Part shown: positions 24,860 to 32,174 of the stretch, piece after piece
Layout of the letters: every line of letters begins with the position of its first letter
Numbering within the stretch: the stretch's first letter is position 1
NCBI GenBank assembly: GCA_036384795.1
Contig: DASVLP010000056.1
Span: 10,867 to 74,866, forward strand
From: Andeanibacterium sp036384795
GTDB taxonomy: Bacteria; Pseudomonadota; Alphaproteobacteria; Sphingomonadales; Sphingomonadaceae
DNA length: 64,000 bases
Direction: 5' to 3'
Translations under genes and position numbers: made by a program
The notes under the pieces: model-generated
What the model was told of the DNA's origin: nothing
Seen by the model: the letters and a program-made list of their open reading frames with translations, nothing else
Databases searched by the model: none

Positions 24860-26280
24860 GGCGTTTTCCCGTCATCGAAATCTTGCATGGACCAGCCCCC
24901 GCCCAGCGCCTGGGTCAGCTGCACGAACGCGCTCGCCCGGTCGGCTTCGGCGGCGACCACCGCATCGCGCGCCGCGAGCAGGCTGTTCTCCGACGTCAGC
25001 AGCGTCTGGAAGTCGGTCAGCCCGGCCTGGTACTGGCTGCGCGCCAGGATCGCGGCGTTGTTCGCGGCGTCGGCTGCTTCCTGCAGCTCGACGAGCCGCG
25101 CTTCGGCCGAGCGGCGCGCCGCGATCGCGGTCTCCACGTCCTCCAGTGCGCCGAGGATCGATTCGCGCCACGCCGCGAGTGCGCCGTTGGCGACGTCCTG
25201 CGCCTGGCGGATGCGCGAAGGTGTGCGCCCGCCGTCGAAGATCAGCTGGGTGATCGATCCGATCACGCTGCCGGCGATGATGTCGAACAGGTTGGCCGGG
25301 CCGAGGTTGTTGGTGCCGATATTGCCGGTGAGCTGGAGCAGCGGAAACTGTTCCGCGCGCGCGGCGCCGATGCGCGCGAGATCGGCGCGCAAGGTGTTCT
25401 CCGCCGCGCGGATGTCGGGCCGGCGCCGCAGCAGCTCCGCGGGCGCTTCGAGCGTGCCGAGCGCCGGGGGCTGCGGGATCGCTGCCGGCTGCGAGAGCAG
25501 CGTCAGCACCCGGCCGGGCGGCTCGCCGATCAGCGTCGAGATCGCGTTCGAGGTGGCCGCCAGGCTGCTTTCGAGCAGCGGAATGCTCGCCGCGGTCGAG
25601 GCGCGCTGGGTGCGCGCCTGCTCGACATCGAGGCTGGAGACCAGCCCTGCCTGCAGGCGCCACTGGGCGATCTGCAGGTTGTCGTCCTGGATCTTCAACG
25701 TGTCGCGGGCGATTTGCAGCTGCTGCTGGGTCGAGCGTGCGTTGATCACCTGTTCGGCCACTTGGCCGACGATCGCCCGCTGGAGATCGGCGAGCGAATA
25801 ACCGGCCGAGCGATAGTCGAACCGCGCGGCGCTGACCGAGTTGCCGATCCGGCCGAACAGGTCGGCTTCCCAGCTCGCGTCGAGCCCGAGCGACACGCCG
25901 AGATGGCTGGTCGCCCCGTCGCCGACGTCGCGGGTGACGTTGCCGCTGGCGGAAAGCTGCGGGAACAGCGAGGAGCGCGCTTGGATGATGTTCTCGCGCG
26001 CCTGCGCGAGCCGCGAGGCCGATTGCGCGAGATCGAGGTTGTTCGCCAGCGCCTCGCCGACCAGCTCGGTGAGCACCGGATCGTCGAGCGCTTGCCAGTA
26101 AGTACGCAGATCGTAGCCCGCTTCGCCCGAGCCCGGTTCGGAAAACTGCGGCGGCAGCGGGATCGCGTGTTCCGGCATCGCGCCGCCGCTCGGGCCCAGC
26201 CCGCAGGCAGTCAGCGAAACGGCGAGCAGCAGGGCCGGAATCGCTCTCCGGGCGGCCGTGCTCGCTGGCATGTGACGCAT
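24856..26280 (-). CDS. Outer-membrane efflux lipoprotein (NodT/OprM type)
   Basis: This 474-residue TolC-superfamily channel protein has a lipoprotein signal ending LLAVSLTAC, giving a lipidated N-terminal Cys. The body has two OEP repeats with long helices: LAQSASRLAQARENIIQARS with LGLDASWEADLFGRI, and in the second half GQVKAGL-like YQAGLTDFQTLLTSENSLLAARDAVV. The conserved RRPDIRAAENTLRADLARIG is also present. It is the first gene of the four-gene export operon. The start could be 26280 or the ATG nine bases downstream. Confidence 0.93.
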   Translation of the reverse strand: MRHMPASTAARRAIPALLLAVSLTACGLGPSGGAMPEHAIPLPPQFSEPGSGEAGYDLRTYWQALDDPVLTELVGEALANNLDLAQSASRLAQARENIIQARSSLFPQLSASGNVTRDVGDGATSHLGVSLGLDASWEADLFGRIGNSVSAARFDYRSAGYSLADLQRAIVGQVAEQVINARSTQQQLQIARDTLKIQDDNLQIAQWRLQAGLVSSLDVEQARTQRASTAASIPLLESSLAATSNAISTLIGEPPGRVLTLLSQPAAIPQPPALGTLEAPAELLRRRPDIRAAENTLRADLARIGAARAEQFPLLQLTGNIGTNNLGPANLFDIIAGSVIGSITQLIFDGGRTPSRIRQAQDVANGALAAWRESILGALEDVETAIAARRSAEARLVELQEAADAANNAAILARSQYQAGLTDFQTLLTSENSLLAARDAVVAAEADRASAFVQLTQALGGGWSMQDFDDGKTP

Positions 26281-26601
26281 TCCCCTACCCTCTCCAGAGC
26301 CGTCCAAGACTAGCGCCAAATCGGCAAACGCGAGATGGGAATCGGCGCTGCGGATTTCCCGGCCTTCTCGGCGAAGCGTTGACTCGACCTGATGAAGGTC
26401 AAGCTCTAGTCAAGTGTCGCGGCTTCCGCTCCGTCTGTTTTGTGGGGCGTTCGGGCCCCTTCGGCGCTGCCTGTTAGTCCCTGACGGTGCGTGAGGGTCA
26501 AGTGCGATCTGGCGGTTGCCACCAGGATTCGGGCGAACCGTGCTTTCGCGGCTTGATCGCCCCCCGGTGGGACTGGCATGCGCGAGCGAAAGGGAGATGG
26601 A
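26281..26601. other. Intergenic region between the efflux operon and the GMC oxidoreductase
   Basis: This 321-base divergent promoter region contains no supported gene. It includes a MerR-type operator-like element at 26379-26410 (listed separately). A Shine-Dalgarno AAGGGAGATGGA stands in front of the GMC gene. Confidence 0.6.
26379..26410 (+). promoter_or_regulatory. MerR-type promoter/operator-like element
   Basis: TTGACT is followed by a 20-base spacer holding the dyad GACCT-N5-AGGTC, and then TCTAGT as a poor -10. A -35/-10 pair set 19-20 bases apart around an inverted repeat is the hallmark of MerR-family promoters. No MerR gene is present in the window. It could drive rightward transcription toward the GMC gene or act on the divergent efflux operon. 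Confidence 0.4.
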
Positions 26602-28200
26602 ATGGAACCTGACATCATCGTGATCGGCGGCGGCTCGGCGGGTTGCGCGGTGGCTGGCCGGCTGGCGCAGCAGGGCCGCCGCGTCGTGGTGCTGGAAGCC
26701 GGGGGAAGCGATCGCGACGTGCGCGTGCGCGTGCCCGCGCTGATGGCGAAGCTGGTCCAGAACCCGCAATTCGACTGGTGCTATTTCTGTGAGCCCGATC
26801 CGTCGGTCGGCGGACGTCCCAGTCCGTGGCCCGCCGGCAAACGCCTCGGCGGCGGTAGCGCGATCAACGGGATGATGTTCATCCGCGGCCACCGTTGGGA
26901 TTACGACAACTGGGCGAAGCTCGGCGCGACCGGATGGGACTACCAATCGGTGCTGCCCAGCTTTCGGCGGCTCGAGGACAACGAGCGCGGCGCCGACCAC
27001 TGGCGCGGGACCGGCGGCCCCGTCGCCGTCTCCGAATGCCGCAGCCGCTACCCGGTGACCGATGCCTGGATCGCGGCCGCGATCGAGGCCGGCATCGCGC
27101 GCTCGCCCGATCTGAACGGCGAGAAGGCCGAAGGGGTGGATCACATCCAGCTTTCGCAACGCCGGGGCTGGCGCAACACGACCTCCACATATCTCCACGG
27201 CCTTGCGGGCGGGCTGACGCCGCAGGTCTTGCTCGAAGCGCAAGTCCTGAAGCTCGAGATCGAAAGCGGCCGCGCGGTCGGCGTCACCTATCGCCAGGGC
27301 GGCGAAACAAGGACGCTGCGCGCAAGGCAGGGCGTGGTGCTGAGCGCCGGCGCGCTCAACACGCCGCGGCTGCTGATGCTTTCCGGCATCGGCCCGGCCG
27401 ACCATTTGCGCGAGGTCGGCGTCGAGGTGGTGCGCGACGTTCCCGGCATCGGCGAGAACCTTCAGGATCATTGCGGCACCCACCTGATCGACACGGTCGA
27501 CGCGCTGACGCTGAACAACGACGCCAACGGCTGGCGCGCGCCGCTGCAGTTGCTGCGGATGGCGTTCGGGCGCGGCGCGCTGTCGACCGGCATCGGCCAT
27601 GCCCAAGCGTTCGTCCGCAGCCGCGAAGGCCTGCCCGCGCCCAACCTCCAGCTCGCGTTCTCCGCATTCTCGTTCGAGGTCACCCCGCAAGGCAACGTGC
27701 TGCTGCGCCCGGAAAGCTCGGTCGCGACGTTCGTCGGCTTGATGCGGCCGAGCTCGCGCGGGCGGATCACGCTGCGTTCCGCCGATCCCATGGACCCGCC
27801 GAAGATCGACCATCGGCTGCTCGGCGGAGACGACGATGTCGAGCAACTGGTCGAAGGCCTCCAGCTCGCACGCAAGATCATGGCGCAGCCCGCGATCTCC
27901 CGCCAGGTCAAGGGCGAGACCCGCCCCGGCGATGCTGCGGCGACCGACGAGGCGCTGCGCGACTACGTGCGCACCTGGACGATGTCGATGTACCATCCGG
28001 TCGGCACCGCGAAGATCGGGACCGCCAACGATCCGCTGGCGGTGCTCGATCCAGGCCTCCGGCTGCGCGGACTGGAGGGGCTGTGGGTGGCCGACGCGTC
28101 GGTGATGCCGACGATCCCGCAAGGCAACACCAACGCGACGTGCATCATGATCGGCGAGCGCGCGGCGGAACTGATCGGTGCGGCGCTGGGGCCCGCCTGA
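26602..28200 (+). CDS. GMC family FAD-dependent alcohol oxidoreductase
   Basis: This 532-residue GMC oxidoreductase (choline dehydrogenase-like) oxidises an alcohol with FAD. The N-terminal dinucleotide fold is IIVIGGGSAGCAVAGRLAQQ, and GKRLGGGSAINGMMFIRGH is the GMC signature 1. Signature 2 is VVLSAGALNTPRLLMLSGIGP. The C-terminal catalytic His is in MYHPVGTAKIG, with ASVMPTIPQGNTNATCIMIGERAAELI. No signal peptide is visible, so it is probably cytoplasmic. The ATG at 26602 has AAGGGAGATGG upstream. It heads a rightward set of catabolic genes and is the first enzyme of the accessory cluster. Substrate is unknown. Confidence 0.92.
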   Translation: MEPDIIVIGGGSAGCAVAGRLAQQGRRVVVLEAGGSDRDVRVRVPALMAKLVQNPQFDWCYFCEPDPSVGGRPSPWPAGKRLGGGSAINGMMFIRGHRWDYDNWAKLGATGWDYQSVLPSFRRLEDNERGADHWRGTGGPVAVSECRSRYPVTDAWIAAAIEAGIARSPDLNGEKAEGVDHIQLSQRRGWRNTTSTYLHGLAGGLTPQVLLEAQVLKLEIESGRAVGVTYRQGGETRTLRARQGVVLSAGALNTPRLLMLSGIGPADHLREVGVEVVRDVPGIGENLQDHCGTHLIDTVDALTLNNDANGWRAPLQLLRMAFGRGALSTGIGHAQAFVRSREGLPAPNLQLAFSAFSFEVTPQGNVLLRPESSVATFVGLMRPSSRGRITLRSADPMDPPKIDHRLLGGDDDVEQLVEGLQLARKIMAQPAISRQVKGETRPGDAAATDEALRDYVRTWTMSMYHPVGTAKIGTANDPLAVLDPGLRLRGLEGLWVADASVMPTIPQGNTNATCIMIGERAAELIGAALGPA

Positions 28201-28298
28201 CCGCAAATCGCTTGCCAGCAGGCGGCAAAACCCGCATTCGACTGTGACAATGTCGATGCCGCCGGGGAGGGCGGCGGATCGCGAGCGGGGGCAATCAA

Positions 28299-28814
28299 TT
28301 GGCAAGGCAGACCGCTTCGAGCGCTCGCAGGAAGGCCGACGCGCCGGGCAAGTCCAGCCTCGAGCTCTATCGCGAGGGGCGCGCGCCGCCGGCGATCATG
28401 CTCACCATCGGCCTGGTGCTCGCCGGCCGCCGCTGGCGTTCGCTGCTCGACGAGCGGTTGCGGCCGACCGGACAGACCTCCGCGCGGATGGAGACGCTCT
28501 CGGCAATCCTCAATTCCCCGCCGCTCAGCCCGCAAGTCGACATCGCTCGCCGGCTGAGGATCGAGGGCCCCACCCTCACCCGGATGATCGACGCGCTCGA
28601 GAAGGATCGGCTGGTCGAGCGCGTGCCCGATCCCGCCGACCGGCGGACCCGGCAGCTGCGGGTGACCGAGGAAGGCGAGGCGGTGCTCGAAGAGATCTTC
28701 GACATCGCGGACGAGATGCGCGAGCGGCTGCTCGAAGGTTTCGACGAAAGCGAGATCGAAGAGGTCAACCGCGTGCTGCGCAAACTGATCGGCCGGCTCG
28801 ACGCCGGGCTTTAG
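28299..28814 (+). CDS. MarR family transcriptional regulator
   Basis: This 171-residue protein has a winged helix typical of MarR: PLSPQVDIARRLRIEGPTLTRMIDALEKDRLVERVPDPADRRTRQLRVTEEG, split here over residues about 75-130 (quoted positions only indicate the region). The ADRRTRQLRVT wing is diagnostic. MarR proteins usually repress adjacent catabolic genes until a phenolic or aromatic ligand binds. It lies between the GMC and thiamine-diphosphate enzyme genes, which it probably controls. The start is TTG at 28299; other starts would cut the N-terminal helix. Confidence 0.9.
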   Translation: MARQTASSARRKADAPGKSSLELYREGRAPPAIMLTIGLVLAGRRWRSLLDERLRPTGQTSARMETLSAILNSPPLSPQVDIARRLRIEGPTLTRMIDALEKDRLVERVPDPADRRTRQLRVTEEGEAVLEEIFDIADEMRERLLEGFDESEIEEVNRVLRKLIGRLDAGL

Positions 28815-28889
28815 CTGCGCCCCCCGTCCGCTTCGATTGCGCGCCTCCCGCTTTTGATCTAGCCGCCTCCCACATCCAAGGGAGATAGC

Positions 28890-30563
28890 ATGCGGCCGGG
28901 TTCAGGAATCGTCGATCAGCCAGTCCACGCCAACGGCACGGTCGCCGACGCGATCGCCGCGGTGCTGAAGCGCGAAGGGGTGGAGATCGTGTTCGGCTAT
29001 CCGCGCAACCAGATCCTCGAAGCCGCCGCGCGGATCGACATCCGCACCGTTATCGTCCGCCAGGAACGCACCGGCCTGCACATGGCCGACGCGATGAGCC
29101 GGATGACCAAAGGCGGCAGGATGGGCGTGTTCGTGATGCAGCAGGGCCCCGGCGCGGAGAACGCGATGGGCGGCGTTGCGCAGGCCTATGCCGACAGCGT
29201 GCCGGTGCTGGTGATGCCGCAAGGCTATGCGCTCGCCCAGATGTACGTGCCGTACAACTTCAACTCGACCCGCTCGATGGCGAGCTATGCCAAGCACGCC
29301 GAGCCGCTGACCAGCGGCGACCAGGTGGTGCCGGTGTTGCGCCGGGCGTTCTCGATGCTGAGGAACGGCCGGCCGCAGCCGGTGGTGATCGAACTGCCGT
29401 ACGACGTGCTCGACAAGCCGTTCGCCGGCGAGATGGACTACGTGCCGGGCAAAGTGGTGACGAGCGGCCCGGCGCCGGCGGATGTCGAGGCCGCGGCCGA
29501 GGCGCTAGTCGCCGCCGAGAACCCGGCGATCTATGCCGGCCAGGGCATCCACTGGTCCGAAGCCTACGATGAACTGCGCGCGCTCGCCGAGCACCTGGCT
29601 TGTCCGGTGATGACCAGCCTGCCCGGCAAGAGCGCGTTCGACGAGACCCACCCGCTCGCGCTCGGCTCGGGCGGCAACGGGATCAACGGCTGCGTCGCCA
29701 AATGGCTCGCCGAATGCGACCTGCTGTTCGGCATCGGCTGCAGCTTCACCGCGACGTCGTTCGGCCTCGCGATCCCGCAGGGCAAGCGCGTGATCCACGC
29801 GACCCTCGACCCGACAGACGTCGACAAGTCGGTGCCGAGCGAGATCGCACTGATCGGCGATGCGAAGCTGACGCTGGCCGCGATGCTCGATGCGGTGAAG
29901 CGCCGCCTGCCGCAACCGCGTGACAGCGCTCCGATCGCCGCGCGGATCAAGGCTTGCGAGCAAGAATGGCTCGCCAAGTGGATGGCGAAGTGCACCCAGG
30001 AGACCAGCCCGCTCAGCCCCTATCGCGTGCTGTGGGACCTGCAGCAGACGGTCGACGTTGCGAACACGATCATCACCCATGACGCCGGCAGTCCCCGCGA
30101 CCAGCTGGTGCCGTTCTGGAAGAGCACGAGCTCGCACGGCTATATCGGCTGGGGCAAGTCGACCCAGCTCGGCTATGGCCTCGGCCTGGCAATGGGCGCG
30201 AAGCTCGCGTGCCCCGACAAGCTGTGCATCAACGTGTGGGGTGACGCGGCGATCGGCTTCACCGGCACCGACCTCGAGACCGCCGCGCGCGATCGGATCC
30301 CGATCCTGTCGATCCTCTTGAACAACGAGGCGATGGCGATCGAGCTGCCGATCATGCCCGAAGCGACCGCCAAGTACCGCGCGACCGACATCTCGGGCGA
30401 TTACGCGGCCTTCGCGCGCTCGCTCGGCTGCCATGGCGAACGGGTGACGCAGGCGAGCGAGATCGTCCCTGCCCTGAAGCGCGCGATCGCCGCGACCGAA
30501 GCGGGCCAGCCGGCGCTGGTGGAGTTCATCACCGAGAAGGAAACGGTGATTTCGCGGGGATGA
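28890..30563 (+). CDS. Thiamine diphosphate-dependent enzyme (acetolactate synthase-like)
   Basis: This 557-residue protein has the three-domain plan of the acetolactate synthase/benzoylformate decarboxylase family. The N-terminal PYR domain has the cofactor-activating Glu59 in VRQERTGLHMA. The middle domain is present, and the C-terminal PP domain has Asp452 and the Asn pair 478-479, 26 residues apart. The usual GDG of the cofactor motif is GDA here, and FGYPRNQ replaces the common FGYPGG. It probably makes or breaks a C-C bond next to a carbonyl (carboligase, lyase or decarboxylase). Its Shine-Dalgarno is AAGGGAG. True acetolactate synthesis is unlikely, because no regulatory subunit is adjacent and the motifs differ. 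Confidence 0.88.
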   Translation: MRPGSGIVDQPVHANGTVADAIAAVLKREGVEIVFGYPRNQILEAAARIDIRTVIVRQERTGLHMADAMSRMTKGGRMGVFVMQQGPGAENAMGGVAQAYADSVPVLVMPQGYALAQMYVPYNFNSTRSMASYAKHAEPLTSGDQVVPVLRRAFSMLRNGRPQPVVIELPYDVLDKPFAGEMDYVPGKVVTSGPAPADVEAAAEALVAAENPAIYAGQGIHWSEAYDELRALAEHLACPVMTSLPGKSAFDETHPLALGSGGNGINGCVAKWLAECDLLFGIGCSFTATSFGLAIPQGKRVIHATLDPTDVDKSVPSEIALIGDAKLTLAAMLDAVKRRLPQPRDSAPIAARIKACEQEWLAKWMAKCTQETSPLSPYRVLWDLQQTVDVANTIITHDAGSPRDQLVPFWKSTSSHGYIGWGKSTQLGYGLGLAMGAKLACPDKLCINVWGDAAIGFTGTDLETAARDRIPILSILLNNEAMAIELPIMPEATAKYRATDISGDYAAFARSLGCHGERVTQASEIVPALKRAIAATEAGQPALVEFITEKETVISRG

Positions 30564-30569
30564 AGGTTT

Positions 30570-30730
30570 TTCGCGCAAAGACGCAAAGGCCCGGCTTCCC
30601 GGGCAGGATTTCACACGAAGATGTTGCGCGCGGCGGCGGATGAGGCACGTCATCTTCGTGTCTTCGTGTGAACCAAATTGCCGCTTCGCGGCAGGCGCGA
30701 CGCCTTCGCGGCTTTGCGCCTTTGCGCGAA
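30570..30730. repeat. Nested palindromic extragenic repeat
   Basis: Two inverted repeats are nested. Outer arms at 30570-30590 and 30710-30730 (TTCGCGCAAAGACGCAAAG type) match at 19 of 21 bases. Inner arms, TTTCACACGAAGATG at 30609-30623 and its complement within 30651-30672, carry a repeated TCTTCGTG. Elements with these cores are dispersed in sphingomonad and other proteobacterial genomes. Confidence 0.8.
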
Positions 30731-30773
30731 TCAAATCGCCAGATAGGACGAGCGCCTGAGGAGAAGGTCGCGA

Positions 30774-32027
30774 ATGGCTGAAATGAAGGACGTCATCGTC
30801 GTCGGCGCCGGGCCGGTCGGGATGCTCACCGCGTTGGCGCTCGCGCAGACCGGCGCGAAAGTGGCGGTGCTCGAGCAGGAGCCGCACATCATCAATTCCC
30901 CGCGCGCCGCGGTCTATTTCCCCTCGACGCTGATCGTCCTCGAAGAGCTGGGCCTGCTCGACGAACTCAACGAGATCGGCTTCCAGAACCGCACGTTCGG
31001 CACGCATGTGCCGGAGTTCGGCTATTCGTCGGTGGTCACCACCGAGCCGATCGCAGGCATTCCGTTCGATTACCAGCTCCATGCTGGGCAGCACGACGTC
31101 GCCCGGGTGGCGATGGAGCATGCGCAGACGCTCGGGGTCGAAGTGCTGTTCGAGCATGAAGTGATCGCGCTGGACGGCCGCGCGGGCGGCGTGGTCGTGA
31201 CCGCGCGCACTCCGGCAGGAGAAAGGACTTTCACCGCCAAGTGGCTGATCGGTGCGGACGGCGCGCGCAGCACGGTGCGCAAACTCGCGGGAATCGAGTT
31301 CGACGGCCACACCTGGCCCGAGCGCTTCGTCGCGACCAACGTGAAGTTCGATTTCCGCAAGCTCGGCTACCAGCAGGCCAATTTCGTTTGCGATCCCGTC
31401 AACATGGCGGTGATCGCGCAGCTCGACCGCGACGGGCTGTGGCGCTGCACCTACATGGAAGACGCCGCGCTGCCGCTCGAAAGCTACGAAGACCGAATCC
31501 ACCAGCGCTACGAATGGTTCATGCGCGGCAGCAAGGATTACGAGATCGTCTCGTCGAGCCCCTACATGCTGCACCAGCGCGCCGGCGAGACGCTGCGCAA
31601 GGGCCACGTCCTGCTGGCCGGCGACGCGGCGCATGCGACCAACCCGTGCGGCGGGCTCGGCCTCACCTCGGGCGTGTGGACCGGCATGGTGCTCGCCGAC
31701 GTGCTCGGTGCGGTGCTGCGCGGCGAGGAGGACGAAAGCATCCTCGACCGCTATTCCGACGAGCGTCGGCGCATCTTCTGGGAGGTGGTCAGCCCGGCCG
31801 CGACCGAGAACAAGCGCATGCTGCAGGAGCGTGACCCGGAGCAGCGGCAGAAGGACCTCGCCGCGGTGAAGGCCCTGTCCGACGATCCCGATTCGGGCGC
31901 GATGCTGATGCTGTTCGCCTACAAAGTGATCGGCGACGTGCTGCGGCCGGCTTCGCGCTGGGCCGATGCCGATCCGACTTCGCGCGTGAACCTCGACATC
32001 GCCGGACGGCAGGGGCAGATTCACTAG
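30774..32027 (+). CDS. FAD-dependent monooxygenase (PHBH/MhpA type)
   Basis: This 417-residue flavoprotein monooxygenase is of the aromatic hydroxylase fold. The FAD fold is VIVVGAGPVGMLTALALAQ at the N-terminus, followed by the DG motif LIGADGARSTVRKLAGI. The GD motif is in LLAGDAAHATNPCGGLGL. This class hydroxylates phenolic or related ring substrates, using NAD(P)H and O2. It lacks the extended thioredoxin-like C-terminal domain of phenol hydroxylases. The gene follows the repeat element and is preceded by GAGAAGG. Position beside the thiamine-diphosphate enzyme suggests a role in the same pathway. Confidence 0.9.
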   Translation: MAEMKDVIVVGAGPVGMLTALALAQTGAKVAVLEQEPHIINSPRAAVYFPSTLIVLEELGLLDELNEIGFQNRTFGTHVPEFGYSSVVTTEPIAGIPFDYQLHAGQHDVARVAMEHAQTLGVEVLFEHEVIALDGRAGGVVVTARTPAGERTFTAKWLIGADGARSTVRKLAGIEFDGHTWPERFVATNVKFDFRKLGYQQANFVCDPVNMAVIAQLDRDGLWRCTYMEDAALPLESYEDRIHQRYEWFMRGSKDYEIVSSSPYMLHQRAGETLRKGHVLLAGDAAHATNPCGGLGLTSGVWTGMVLADVLGAVLRGEEDESILDRYSDERRRIFWEVVSPAATENKRMLQERDPEQRQKDLAAVKALSDDPDSGAMLMLFAYKVIGDVLRPASRWADADPTSRVNLDIAGRQGQIH

Positions 32028-32030
32028 CTT

Positions 32031-32167
32031 CGATCCTCCCCGTTCCGGAGGAATGGGAAGGGGGACCGCGACGCGAAGCGTCGTGGTGGAGGGGAATGGC
32101 GCAGCATTGCCCCTCCGTCAGTCCCTACGGGCCTGCCACCTCCCCATCGCCGCGACAGGGAGGATCG
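32031..32167. repeat. Palindromic extragenic repeat with 10-base perfect ends
   Basis: CGATCCTCCC at 32031-32040 is exactly complementary to GGGAGGATCG at 32158-32167, with further internal pairing (CCCTTCC-like and CCTCCCC stretches). It fills the gap between two convergent genes. Similar CCTCCCC-rich elements are a dispersed repeat family in sphingomonads. It could also end transcription from both sides. Confidence 0.8.
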
Positions 32168-32174
32168 GTTCAGC

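Noticed and set aside
29505..32024. An 839-codon minus-strand frame across the thiamine-diphosphate enzyme and monooxygenase genes
   Set aside because: It is antisense to two well-supported genes and passes through the palindromic repeat, producing repeat-derived peptides.
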